Shown: positions 16,992-25,811, numbered from the stretch's first letter. The stretch is DNA of 64,000 nucleotides from Lysinibacillus composti (GCF_016908465.1 NZ_JAFBDY010000006.1:62001-126000), one strand, 5' to 3'. Program-made: numbers and translations. Notes: generated by a model from the letters alone, not told the origin.

Positions 16992-17417
16992 CTATAAACT
17001 TATAAAAACTACTCCTATCATCATGAGTGTCAAACCAATCCACTGCATTCCTGCAATAGGTTGTTTCCTTACATCAAACACCCCTAACGCTTCAATAATT
17101 ACGACGGTCCCCAATTGAGCGATTAATGTTAACGAAATGGCTACAGTTGCCCCTACTAATGTGACAGCAATAACACTAGAAGCAACCACGATTGCGCCAA
17201 AAGAACCTCCAAATAAATATAATGGTTTCACTTTTTTAAACCCGTTCACATGACTTTTCTTTGAAAATAAATAAATGATCAATGCGCCTGTAGCTCCAAC
17301 AGCTTGTGTAATCATAGCGGTTGTCCATGTACTCACTCCAGATCCAATTGCGGCGTTTGTTACACTTTGGAGTGCAATAAAAAAACCAGTCAATATAGCC
17401 ATTAAAATCCCAATCAT
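16992..17417 (-). CDS. DMT family transporter, YdcZ (DUF606) type, first of a pair
   Basis: This encodes 141 residues starting MIGILMAILTGFFIALQSVTNAAIGSGVSTW, with five hydrophobic helices. An upstream in-frame extension exists, but I place the start at the ATG at 17415-17417. A GAGG site lies six bases before it, and family members begin at this point. With 16453-16905 it forms a two-gene unit of unequal YdcZ subunits. Substrate unknown. Confidence 0.83.
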   Translation of the reverse strand: MIGILMAILTGFFIALQSVTNAAIGSGVSTWTTAMITQAVGATGALIIYLFSKKSHVNGFKKVKPLYLFGGSFGAIVVASSVIAVTLVGATVAISLTLIAQLGTVVIIEALGVFDVRKQPIAGMQWIGLTLMMIGVVFISL

Positions 17418-17773
17418 CTTAATCCTCATCTCAAGTAAAATTATTAGTATAAATACAAAAAGGCAACTCACCCATTCTTTAAACAAAACGACTATTGCCT
17501 ACCAAATGATAAAACTCACTTTTCATCTTAGTATCTCGTTTTTACGCAGATTTATTTTATCTTTTACTCACAAATATCCTTTATAGTAAAGAAAATGTTC
17601 CAATCCCCCCAGGAAGTTCCACAAAATAAACTTCCTCCTCTTGAAGAAAAGGGCTATGTATACAAACTTCTCACACAACATTTTAGAAAACACCTCTTTT
17701 TGCAAAATACGACACGTCACTTTCTTTTCTTAAGCAGATACCCTTAAAACTAATACTCCCTAACCGCCAAAAA
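17418..17773. other. Intergenic stretch without a recognised gene
   Basis: This 356-base AT-rich gap between the YdcZ pair and the esterase terminator holds no convincing frame, repeat or RNA. Confidence 0.4.
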
Positions 17774-17808
17774 AAAAGTGCTAAACTCTCTAGGAGCCTA
17801 GCACTAAC
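17774..17808 (-). terminator. Terminator of the monooxygenase-esterase operon
   Basis: AGTGCTA and TAGCACT arms flank a loop, and on the minus strand a TTTTTTTTT run follows. It lies 15 bases past the esterase stop codon. Confidence 0.75.
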
Positions 17809-17821
17809 ATTTATTGTGAAA

Positions 17822-18763
17822 TTATCGATTAACTTCTCTTGCAAATGCTCGCTTTAAAGCATCTGCCGCTTGGTTTACAGCTTTCATCCCTTGCTCTAAA
17901 GTACCTGGCATCCAGAAGAAGCCGTGAATCATACCATTATATCGAGTTTCTTCTACTGATACTCCAGCTTCTTTAAGACGTTGTGCATAGGCTTCTCCCT
18001 CATCACGCAACGGGTCAAATTCTGCTGTAATAACGAGTGCAGGAGGTAAGCCACTTAAATCCTCTGCCTTTAATGGAGAAGCATATGGATTCTCTCCATC
18101 TTGTGGATCACGCAAATAATGATCCCAGAACCAAATCATGCTATCTTTTGTTAACAAATAACCATCCGCATTGTCTCTATAGGACACAGTTTCATAGGAG
18201 TGGTTCGTAACAGGATAAATTAACAATTGATAAGCTAAATCAATTTCATTTTTATCACGAGCCATTAAAGAAACGACCGCAGCTAGATTTCCACCTGCAC
18301 TGTCACCACCTACCGCAACACGGCTACTGTCAACCTGGATGGATGGGCCATTTTCAACTACCCATTTCGCAGCTGCATAAGCATCGTCAGCAGCCGCTGG
18401 GAATTTATGCTCTGGCGCTAATCGATAATCAACCGAAACGACAACACAATTTGCTCGGTTAGCTAAAAGCCGACAAGGAACGTCGACCGTATCTAAATCT
18501 CCAATTACCCAGCCACCACCGTGGTAAAAGACAAGAGATGGGAAAGGGCCATCTCCATTAGGTGTATATATACGGACTGGGATGTCACCCCCAGGTCCAG
18601 GAATTACTTGGTTTTCTACCCTTCCAACTTTTTCTGGAATTCCTGCTAGAGCACTAAAATCTGTTGTTAATCTTGCTTCCTCTGGGCTAAGCGAACTCAT
18701 TGGTGGTGCACCTGCTGCTTCCATCTGTTCTAATAGAAATTTTGCTTGAGAATCAAGGGCCAT
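17822..18763 (-). CDS. Alpha/beta hydrolase, hormone-sensitive-lipase-type esterase
   Basis: A 313-residue carboxylesterase of bacterial family IV. HGGGW (residues 81-85) forms the oxyanion hole, and GDSAGG (153-158) holds the nucleophile Ser155. Asp in TAEFDPLRDEG (~253) and His in GMIHGF (~283) complete the triad. It is the second gene after a Baeyer-Villiger monooxygenase, 68 bases apart, behind AAGGAGG. The pairing suggests it hydrolyses the ester or lactone made by that enzyme, as in known ketone degradation pathways. That is inference from context. A CcpA-like site lies just upstream at 18816-18829. Confidence 0.9.
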   Translation of the reverse strand: MALDSQAKFLLEQMEAAGAPPMSSLSPEEARLTTDFSALAGIPEKVGRVENQVIPGPGGDIPVRIYTPNGDGPFPSLVFYHGGGWVIGDLDTVDVPCRLLANRANCVVVSVDYRLAPEHKFPAAADDAYAAAKWVVENGPSIQVDSSRVAVGGDSAGGNLAAVVSLMARDKNEIDLAYQLLIYPVTNHSYETVSYRDNADGYLLTKDSMIWFWDHYLRDPQDGENPYASPLKAEDLSGLPPALVITAEFDPLRDEGEAYAQRLKEAGVSVEETRYNGMIHGFFWMPGTLEQGMKAVNQAADALKRAFAREVNR

Positions 18764-18815
18764 AATAAAAAATCCTCCTTAAAAGATTAATAGATTTTAT
18801 TCAGACTATATGAAA

Positions 18816-18829
18816 TGATAGCGCTTTCA
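18816..18829. promoter_or_regulatory. cre-like CcpA site between monooxygenase and esterase genes
   Basis: TGATAGCGCTTTCA matches the catabolite-responsive element consensus TGWAANCGNTNWCA closely and the ideal palindrome TGAAAGCGCTTTCA at 13 of 14 positions. It sits three bases after the monooxygenase stop codon and 53 bases before the esterase start. It could act as a roadblock or repress an internal promoter. This was found by eye, without a genome-wide background. Confidence 0.5.
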
Positions 18830-18831
18830 AA

Positions 18832-20475
18832 TTAATTTTTAGCACTACTTTTTGAAACTAATGAAAATCCTTCGTATCCTTTTGATGCTATTTCATCACA
18901 GATTTTGCGGTATCCATCATATCCACCAACATAGATCTGGAATCCTCTTGCCTTGCCTTCAATATTCGCACCTGTATACCAAGATTCAGTCTTTGTATAA
19001 AGTGTTGCATCTGCTAGATCTCTACAATGCTGACTCCACTTTTCTTCGGCTTCAGGTTTTGCTTCAAATACTTCCACTTCGTTCTGACAAAGATGATTAA
19101 TGCAATCTATAACCCATTCAACATGCTGTTCAATAGCTGCGGGCATATTTCCTAAAACGGATGGACTTTCCGGACCTGTTAACATAAATAGATTTGGGAA
19201 TCCTGCTGTAGTTAATCCCAAATATGTTTTCGTCTTCGCACCATTTTCCCACTTTTCTTTTAATGACACACCGTTTTTACCTTTAATATCAATCTTAAAC
19301 AATGATCCGGTCATCCCATCAAAACCAGTTGCAAACACAATTGCATCCAATTCAAACTCACCCTCAGAAGTACGAATCCCTTTAGATGTAATCTCCTCAA
19401 TCGGTGCTTTTTTCACATCTACTAACCTTACATTTTCGCGATTATATGTTTCAAAGTAATTCGTATCAATAATGGCCCGCTTCGTACCGTAATAATGGTC
19501 AGGCACTAGTTTATCGGCTGTTTCTGGATCCTTAACAATCTCACGAATTTTCGAGCGTACAAATTCCGCGACAAGTTTGTTTCCTTCCTCATTAACTAGG
19601 AGATCATTATATGCGAATAGAATTGCCCATCCGCCTTTTTCCCAAGCTGCCTCTAACACTTTTCGGCGTTCTTCGGGAGTATCTTCTAATACGGATCTCT
19701 CTCCATAGTACATGGCCATTCCAGCGACGGAATTACGCATTAAATGTCTCATACCGTGATAATTTTCTTTTGATTTTTGAAGAAACTCTTGAGTATATTG
19801 ATAATTTTTCGCAGGCACACTAAATTGTGGTGTACGTTGGAAAACCGTAAGATGTTTGGCTTCCTTCGCAATTACTGGTATAGATTGAATACCACTCGAA
19901 CCAGTTCCAATCACCCCAACCCGTTTACCAGTGAAATCTACCTTTTCATGTGGCCAATGACCAGTGTGATACCAATCACCATCAAAGTTATCTAACCCCT
20001 TAATATTAGGAACGTTAGCTGTTGATATACAACCAACCCCTGTGATAAAGTATTTCGCTGTTATTTGGTCACCTTGGTCTGTTTGGATTAGCCATCTTTT
20101 ACTACCCTCGTCATAGCTAGCAGAGGTTACACGAGTGCTAAAATTGATATCAGGACGCAGATCGAATTTATCAGCTACGAAATTCAAATATTTCAAAATT
20201 TCAGGCTGTTCAGGATAACGAGATGACCATGACCATTCATTATAAAGCTCCTCAGAGAAGGTATAGTTATAGCAAATGCTTTCTGAATCACAGCGTGCGC
20301 CTGGATAACGATTCCAATACCATACACCACCAACTCCGTCAGCTGTCTCGTATACTCTTGTAGACAAACCGGCCTCTCTTAAACGATATAGCATGTACAA
20401 TCCCGAAAATCCAGCCCCAATAACAATAGCATCAACACTTGCAGTTTCACCTTGACGTTTATTCGAAACTCCCAT
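18832..20475 (-). CDS. Flavin-containing Baeyer-Villiger-type monooxygenase
   Basis: A 547-residue FAD- and NADPH-binding enzyme. The FAD Rossmann motif is GAGFSG (20-25), and the type I Baeyer-Villiger fingerprint F-x-G-x3-H-x3-W-P reads FDGDWYHTGHWP (164-175). The NADPH motif is GTGSSG (190-195), followed by FQRTPQFSVP. Such enzymes insert oxygen beside a ketone to give esters or lactones; cyclohexanone, phenylacetone and acetone monooxygenases are relatives. Start is the ATG behind TAGGAGG. The following gene is an esterase, which fits stepwise ketone breakdown. The ketone itself cannot be told from sequence. These enzymes are better known from Actinobacteria and Proteobacteria, though Bacillus members exist. 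Confidence 0.92.
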   Translation of the reverse strand: MGVSNKRQGETASVDAIVIGAGFSGLYMLYRLREAGLSTRVYETADGVGGVWYWNRYPGARCDSESICYNYTFSEELYNEWSWSSRYPEQPEILKYLNFVADKFDLRPDINFSTRVTSASYDEGSKRWLIQTDQGDQITAKYFITGVGCISTANVPNIKGLDNFDGDWYHTGHWPHEKVDFTGKRVGVIGTGSSGIQSIPVIAKEAKHLTVFQRTPQFSVPAKNYQYTQEFLQKSKENYHGMRHLMRNSVAGMAMYYGERSVLEDTPEERRKVLEAAWEKGGWAILFAYNDLLVNEEGNKLVAEFVRSKIREIVKDPETADKLVPDHYYGTKRAIIDTNYFETYNRENVRLVDVKKAPIEEITSKGIRTSEGEFELDAIVFATGFDGMTGSLFKIDIKGKNGVSLKEKWENGAKTKTYLGLTTAGFPNLFMLTGPESPSVLGNMPAAIEQHVEWVIDCINHLCQNEVEVFEAKPEAEEKWSQHCRDLADATLYTKTESWYTGANIEGKARGFQIYVGGYDGYRKICDEIASKGYEGFSLVSKSSAKN

Positions 20476-20888
20476 ATACTACCTCCTAATTTATGAGCTA
20501 TGAAACTTTGTGTAGTTATAATAGACACGTGCTTATCAGATGGAGTACGAGCTTATCTATTTATGCTAGTCTACTAACTATGAATCTAATCTATGAATGC
20601 GCATACATTTTTATGCCGATCTAATTACTAGAATGACCAATGTACCCTTGTAGATTTGTAAGTGGCACATGTTTTCGACAATTCTTAGGTCCTCAAAAGC
20701 ATGACTCTGTATTAGACTTAACTACCATGAGCAGAAGTATTAATATATGCATTTAATATACCTTGACTAGATCTTTTATAATTTTGTATATAACAAGCTT
20801 ATTCCTTAACAAAATAAGATTTGTTTGCTTAACGTATGTCTTCTTTGATTTTATTTGAGTTTTATTAATCAATTGCCTAGACAAAAGA
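20476..20888. other. Upstream region of the monooxygenase operon
   Basis: This 413-base stretch contains no gene I can support. It should hold the operon promoter. I found no clear sigma-A pair and no sigma-54 site in the minus direction, and no regulator gene adjoins it. Confidence 0.4.
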
Positions 20889-20924
20889 AAAAACAGCAAG
20901 GTATTCAATTCCCCTACTGTTTTC
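20889..20924 (-). terminator. Terminator of the DsbA-like gene
   Basis: AAAACAG (20890-20896) pairs with CTGTTTT (20917-20923), extended by an imperfect AAGG/CCCT stem. A TTTTTTC run follows on the minus strand. Confidence 0.65.
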
Positions 20925-20985
20925 ACTAATTTTATATTGTTATTAGATCCTTAAACTAAGAAGTTCGTTATTAACGATTACCCAA

Positions 20986-21498
20986 TTATAAAACTTTCTC
21001 AATTTCCTCTTTTAATTGTTGTGCATCAATTTCAACAGGAAATTGGAATTCTTGGTCATTGATAAAAACAGCAGGCACCATTTTTACGTTGCGTTCTACT
21101 GCTTCTGCTACAATTTGTAGGCCGATATCGATTGTTTCAGGTTCTTCTTTCAAACCATACTGTTCTGTCAGCATTTTCTTAATCGTATCACTATCTTTTT
21201 CATGCCACTCGCTTTGTTTTGCGAATAACTCTTTCATCAAATCATAAATCTTTTCTGGTTCCTTGTAATCAAAGAAGCAATTCGCAAGTGTACCATAAAG
21301 AAGCATTTCACGTGGCTTATCAAAATGCTTGATTATGTATTGTACTTTGCCCTCTTGGATATATGATTGTAATGTTTGGTCTGCATTTTCAAAAAATGTA
21401 GCGCAATATGGGCAAGCTAGATTTAAAAAGACTTCTACTTTCACGGGTGCATCTGGTGAACCATAGCTTAATTGTGCATTTTTAACGTCTGTTGTCAT
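20986..21498 (-). CDS. DsbA family thiol-disulfide oxidoreductase-like protein
   Basis: This 170-residue protein has a thioredoxin-fold start (VKVEVFLNLACPYCATFFENADQTL) with a C-P-Y-C active site near residue 30. The helical insertion typical of DsbA follows, and the cis-proline region VPAVFINDQEFQF lies near residue 147. No signal peptide or membrane anchor is visible, so it probably works in the cytosol, unlike BdbD. The start is the ATG at 21496-21498, nine bases after AAGGAG; a TTG three codons earlier abuts the ribosome site. It is monocistronic with its own terminator. Substrates are unknown. Confidence 0.85.
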   Translation of the reverse strand: MTTDVKNAQLSYGSPDAPVKVEVFLNLACPYCATFFENADQTLQSYIQEGKVQYIIKHFDKPREMLLYGTLANCFFDYKEPEKIYDLMKELFAKQSEWHEKDSDTIKKMLTEQYGLKEEPETIDIGLQIVAEAVERNVKMVPAVFINDQEFQFPVEIDAQQLKEEIEKVL

Positions 21499-21686
21499 CT
21501 GAACCAACTCCTTATAGAATAACGATTTTTCAAAATATTAGGAAACTCTTAGATTGAAATCCCCCACCAAATATAAAACTCAATAATTATATTCTAATAT
21601 TATACCATTATTTACTAGATTTTTTATAAAATAATCAAGCTAGTTTGTGTAGAAAATATCTTCTATGGTCCTGTGTAACGCAATGT

Positions 21687-23276
21687 TTAACCTATGACTT
21701 TGAAAGTGGGACGAGGAACCTGTCCCCTTGTCCCAATCTCATAATCTATGCGTAGAAAGTGAATTCCAAAGATATGCATGTTATGGACAGCTGTTAAGGT
21801 TGTTGGGGACGTTTCTTCAATGACGAAATGTTCATGGATGGGCAATTGAAAGACGAATTGTTTTATCGCTAAATAAGTCCCCGCATCTCCACTTGCATTA
21901 CTTGTTAAATGTAGTTTTCCGTTTTCTTCATGTAATGCCAATATGCCGTTCATTGAAGAAAATGGAAGAGGTAATGCAATATTCATGTATGTTCGATCAG
22001 ATTTGTGTTTCGAATAAATTGCCGTAAAAACTGTTTCATCGTTAATTTTCCTAATCCATGCACGAGGTTTTATACGACCATCCTCTAATGCATCTACCAT
22101 AACGATTTCCCCGGTCATCTCGACTTTTCTCCTGGCAAATGGTAAATTAATTTGCTTCATCATCCGACTAAACCCTTTATATATTAACGCAAGCGGTTTA
22201 AACCATGTACGCCACTGAACACTTGCATAAAGGCGATAGCTGTCTGTCTTTTCATAAAAATCTACAATACTTTTCGGCAATTTGGACGTATCACAAAAAT
22301 CTTCTAGTTTATCAACTAGACCCCAATCTGTTTTTTCGTAGGTTTGTAACTTTCCACGAATTTGACTTACTGAAAACGTAAACTCCACCTGTTTTGATTC
22401 AGGTGTTTGACTCACCCATGCAAGTACTGTAAACCCACCAAACAATATACAATTAAGCAAACCGTGAATCGCTAGCATATCTGTTATTGAAACAATATGT
22501 ATAAACGTCAAGTTACCGAAAGCATACAACAATGACCATATGATCGTCACACACAATGTAATCATTGATAAACGTAAACAAATCCCTTGGAACCGAGCCA
22601 TTTTCGTTCGGAATACTAGTACGAGGAAACAATAGAGCGCCCCAATATATAAAACGACAGAGATCATTTCAATAATCGGAGAAAAGGTTATCCCCATGGC
22701 GACAAGCATTAATCCAGTCATCAAAATGATAGCAATTGGTGAATACCACTTACTTTCACTACCAATCCGTCCGAAAAGCCCAACAGACATATTAAGTAGA
22801 AAACCTGAGTAATGGAAATGAATAGCCGTTAGCCAAGTAATAATTGATGAAAAACCTGTTTCGATTCCTGAGATCGATGCGAAAAACCATAATCCACCTA
22901 CTAAGACATAAATCAACGCAACATCAATTGTGATCTCAGCTATATTCGTAAAACCACGGTGTAAAAAACGTCTAATCCCAATAAGTGCAATGGTACATGA
23001 AGACAAAAGATATAACACTGCACATAAAACTGATAACCAACCAGCTGACCAAATCGATATGCAAGCAACCCCTACCATGCCAAGCACAATCATACACTTC
23101 TCTATTCGTTTCAAGGCAATAATACATTGCAGCATCACTGGTACAAACACGAGTTGAGCTACGGTTAAATAAAGTAAATAAGTTGGCCCGCTTTGAAAAA
23201 AGCAACATAATATAAACAACCCCATACCGAAAAGCGATATTGGATTAGCGAAGGATTTCCGTAAATTCGCCAGCAT
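21687..23276 (-). CDS. yndJ: YndJ family membrane protein
   Basis: A 529-residue protein with about ten membrane helices in the first ~300 residues and a soluble C-terminal domain of ~220 residues. Its length and two-part layout match Bacillus YndJ, whose function is unknown. It is the last gene of a three-gene operon and overlaps the DUF4166 gene by 32 bases. The C-terminus changes character after FGIHFLRIDYEI. The next codons, IGTRGQVPRPTFKVIG, are encoded by the REP-like palindrome at 21706-21735. The natural tail was therefore probably replaced by read-through into the repeat. Confidence 0.82.
   Translation of the reverse strand: MLANLRKSFANPISLFGMGLFILCCFFQSGPTYLLYLTVAQLVFVPVMLQCIIALKRIEKCMIVLGMVGVACISIWSAGWLSVLCAVLYLLSSCTIALIGIRRFLHRGFTNIAEITIDVALIYVLVGGLWFFASISGIETGFSSIITWLTAIHFHYSGFLLNMSVGLFGRIGSESKWYSPIAIILMTGLMLVAMGITFSPIIEMISVVLYIGALYCFLVLVFRTKMARFQGICLRLSMITLCVTIIWSLLYAFGNLTFIHIVSITDMLAIHGLLNCILFGGFTVLAWVSQTPESKQVEFTFSVSQIRGKLQTYEKTDWGLVDKLEDFCDTSKLPKSIVDFYEKTDSYRLYASVQWRTWFKPLALIYKGFSRMMKQINLPFARRKVEMTGEIVMVDALEDGRIKPRAWIRKINDETVFTAIYSKHKSDRTYMNIALPLPFSSMNGILALHEENGKLHLTSNASGDAGTYLAIKQFVFQLPIHEHFVIEETSPTTLTAVHNMHIFGIHFLRIDYEIGTRGQVPRPTFKVIG
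21706..21735. repeat. REP-like palindrome, copy 2, inside the 3' end of yndJ
   Basis: GTGGGAC-N4-AACCTGTCCC-N3-GTCCCA has the same layout, and an identical 10-base core, as 2768-2799. It lies in frame within the last codons of yndJ. Confidence 0.75.
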
Positions 23277-23856
23277 ACATCATTAACCTCCCCACAATTG
23301 GATTATGGATCGACACATGAATTGTATAAACACCCTTCAGATTATCATACCCTTCTTCCACAATGACTCGACCTTCTAATTGCTTCGGAATAGGAAGTTG
23401 TATGCGACCTAATACGAATCGTTGTACTCCTGAACGAATTAGTAAGCGACCTTCTTTCGTCACATGGAAAGTTAAATCTGAATAAAATAAAGCCGGTGAA
23501 CCTAAATAATCTTGTACTACCCCACCTGCAAGATCAATCGTCATTAGCGCATCAAACTTGCGAGTCTTATCCCTAAAATAAAATGTTCGTTCCCATAACA
23601 CTGCGTAATCACTTTTTGCATGTGGAATGGTTGTGTTGCGAATGGTAAACGGTATATTTTCCCCACTTTCAGGAAATAAAAAATCAAATTTGCTTGCTAT
23701 CGCGTAAAATGGGTTCAATAACTTTGTACCTGCTTCTATTTTCTTCATTACACCTGTTGCAATAAATGATTCCCCTTGAGGAAGTGCATATCTATGCTTT
23801 AGCATCGGATGAAGTCGATGAAAATCATCCCCTAGCATTGTTTGATATATTGTCAT
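23245..23856 (-). CDS. DUF4166 domain protein
   Basis: A 203-residue soluble protein opening MTIYQTMLGDDFHRLHPMLKHRYALPQGESF, typical of DUF4166, which often occurs next to or fused with SDR-type or DoxX proteins. Other features are IPFTIRNTTIPHAKSDYAVLWERTFYF and the repeated beta-strand pattern to the end. Its ATG overlaps the stop of the upstream gene (ATGA, four bases), and its end overlaps yndJ by 32 bases. Translational coupling of all three is therefore likely. No biochemical role is known. Confidence 0.82.
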   Translation of the reverse strand: MTIYQTMLGDDFHRLHPMLKHRYALPQGESFIATGVMKKIEAGTKLLNPFYAIASKFDFLFPESGENIPFTIRNTTIPHAKSDYAVLWERTFYFRDKTRKFDALMTIDLAGGVVQDYLGSPALFYSDLTFHVTKEGRLLIRSGVQRFVLGRIQLPIPKQLEGRVIVEEGYDNLKGVYTIHVSIHNPIVGRLMMYAGEFTEILR

Positions 23857-24767
23857 GAAACAGATCCTCGCTTCCGTTTGCAGGTTTTCGCGGTAGGCAA
23901 ATCTTTACTATTCATAAATCCGATGATGGATAAAACCCACAACGAAGCATTTAATGTAACGGGGTTAAAAGCAGCCCCCATAATCTCAACATCTGCCAAA
24001 ACTGCACACAAAGTAAGAATTGGAAAAATCCAAATTTGCAACCTAAATAGAGCTCTTTTCCGAATAGGAAGTAGCCAGACTAAAGCAAAGGCCATTTCTG
24101 CTATTCCTGCCATTAAGACTGCATTTTGAGCCAATGAGTTGGACATACCGATCAAATCTGTAAAAAACGTCAATTCATCCTTATGTTTAAAAATCGCTTT
24201 TGGCACAAGTCCGTGATAAAACCAAACAAAGAAAAAAAGGAGGCTCGTTAGCATGTTGACTAGGAAAGAACGATACTGAACAGCTGGGAGCTCTCCTTTT
24301 TCAATCCATCTTCTTAACACATCAAAGCTAAGTGCCGTCGCCCATCCCATCATTGGTCGAAACAACAAATCAAATATCTGACCGATCATTCCGAAACGAA
24401 CGTCATAATCATATTGTGTTAAAAACTTCACACCTAGTTGATGAGGGTTGTACTGCCAATAGCCTTTCCCTTCCGCAATCGGTGAAATTCGTTGGTCGGT
24501 ACCAAAATGCAAAGAGGAAGTTCTTGTCCCATTATTTTTATGATGGGTTCCTTTGCTCTCACCCCATCCTTCCACCGAAATGCCTGGCATTACTTTAGTT
24601 ATGTATGTAAATCGTTGTGGGTCTTCATCGCTATACTTCGGTTTATATGTAATGGAAGTAAAACGTAAATCCCATTTCTCATGTAAATTTGGATTTTGTG
24701 TATATTCCCATACTTCATCAATCGGTGCCTGTATTTCAATTTCCACATAAATTGGCTTACTTTTCAT
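23853..24767 (-). CDS. Fusion of SRPBCC (START-like) domain and DoxX-like membrane domain
   Basis: The N-terminal ~140 residues (YVEIEIQAPIDEVWEYTQNPNLHEKWDLRF) form an SRPBCC/polyketide-cyclase-type ligand-binding fold. Residues ~165-290 hold four hydrophobic helices typical of DoxX-like proteins (LTSLLFFFVWFYHGLVPK, AQNAVLMAGIAEMAFALVWLLP). The C-terminus is strongly basic (KTCKRKRGSVS). It is the first gene of the operon with DUF4166 and YndJ. The set looks like one envelope-associated system that binds a hydrophobic ligand, but that is inference. Confidence 0.8.
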   Translation of the reverse strand: MKSKPIYVEIEIQAPIDEVWEYTQNPNLHEKWDLRFTSITYKPKYSDEDPQRFTYITKVMPGISVEGWGESKGTHHKNNGTRTSSLHFGTDQRISPIAEGKGYWQYNPHQLGVKFLTQYDYDVRFGMIGQIFDLLFRPMMGWATALSFDVLRRWIEKGELPAVQYRSFLVNMLTSLLFFFVWFYHGLVPKAIFKHKDELTFFTDLIGMSNSLAQNAVLMAGIAEMAFALVWLLPIRKRALFRLQIWIFPILTLCAVLADVEIMGAAFNPVTLNASLWVLSIIGFMNSKDLPTAKTCKRKRGSVS

Positions 24768-24856
24768 TTAACTCACATCCCCCACATCTAGGCATTCTTA
24801 AATTTAATTAATTTACTTCTTCAACAATTCTGATTCCGTTACAGTTGAAAATTGCT

Positions 24857-24952
24857 CTAATCATAAATAGCCTTCTGATGAAGTCCATGATTTGCTTGTT
24901 TACTTATTTTAGGTAGTTCACTTACCGGTGTTAGGTTAGTAATTTCGTTCAT
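24857..24952 (-). CDS. Possible 31-residue peptide or truncated gene start
   Basis: The ATG at 24950-24952 has a near-perfect AAGGAGG six bases upstream. The frame reads MNEITNLTPVSELPKISKQ and continues polar to a TAG at 24857. I do not recognise the sequence. It may be a genuine small protein or the surviving start of a longer gene. It lies in the 380-base gap between the DoxX operon and the YitT-like gene, which otherwise looks empty. Confidence 0.4.
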   Translation of the reverse strand: MNEITNLTPVSELPKISKQANHGLHQKAIYD

Positions 24953-25148
24953 GTAAATCCTCCTTATGAACAATTTATGTATCCTTCATTTTTGACTTTC
25001 ATTTATTAAATACATTAACCCCATATATTTCTGTCCTTCTATTTTCTCATAATGTTCATTATCTTCCAAATTTACTCATAGAAATAGTATGGGAAAGAAC
25101 AAACCTCCCTTCAACTACCACTTCATCTAGACTAAAAGGAGAACTTAC

Positions 25149-25751
25149 TTGAAAGTGATAAAACTATATAAGTCTTATTTATTGGAGCTCGCCTTTAAAA
25201 TTCCATGGATTGTGATTGGTTCAATGGTTGCCGCGATTAGCCTAGAAGTCATCCTCATTCCAAACGGCCTATTTGACGGTGGAGTGACTGGTATTTCCAT
25301 GATTCTTTCGGATCTATTTGGATTCTCATTAAGCTTTGTGCTGTTCATTTTAAATATTCCGTTTGTACTGCTTGGTTATTTATTTTTGGGGAAACGATTT
25401 GCATTTTCTGCAACATTAGGAATTCTTTCATTAGTACTTTCAACAAATTTTCTAGAAGGATCCACCTCTTTTCTATTCGGCCATTCACTCTTAGTCATGA
25501 TTATGGGCGGTATTTTACTAGGTATGGGTATTGGGATCGTCCTCCGAAATGGTGGGGCTTTAGATGGGACAGACGTGTTAGCCATTCTGATCTCAAATCG
25601 AACATCATTTTCTGTTGGAGAGGTCATTTTTGCAATAAATATCCTGATTTTTCTTGGGGCATTAGTAATAGTCGGATTGCAAGGTGCTTTAATCTCAACC
25701 ATTACATATTTTATCGCTACTACAGTTGTCGATATGGTGAAGGATAAATGA
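25149..25751 (+). CDS. YitT family membrane protein lacking the DUF2179 tail
   Basis: A 200-residue protein with five or six membrane helices, typical of the YitT/YczE family. ILIPNGLFDGGVTGISMILS and GIGIVLRNGGALDGTDVLAILISNR are the diagnostic loops. Most family members are about 280-290 residues with a C-terminal cytoplasmic DUF2179 domain; this one stops just after the last helix. It starts with TTG, seven bases after AAAGGAG. A strong terminator follows at once. Function unknown. Confidence 0.85.
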   Translation: MKVIKLYKSYLLELAFKIPWIVIGSMVAAISLEVILIPNGLFDGGVTGISMILSDLFGFSLSFVLFILNIPFVLLGYLFLGKRFAFSATLGILSLVLSTNFLEGSTSFLFGHSLLVMIMGGILLGMGIGIVLRNGGALDGTDVLAILISNRTSFSVGEVIFAINILIFLGALVIVGLQGALISTITYFIATTVVDMVKDK

Positions 25752-25763
25752 ATAACTAATACA

Positions 25764-25811
25764 AAAAAACTGTAATCTAGCTCGTTTTTTCGAGTTTGAT
25801 TACAGTTTTAT
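25764..25811. terminator. Bidirectional terminator
   Basis: AAACTGTAATC (25767-25777) pairs with GATTACAGTTT (25798-25808) around an inner CTCG/CGAG stem. T-runs lie on both strands. It serves the YitT gene and the convergent EamA gene. Confidence 0.85.

Noticed and set aside
20660-20685. TGGCAC-N5-TTCGA, a sigma-54-like promoter
   Set aside because: It points in the plus direction with no gene to serve, and the -12 part does not fit the consensus.
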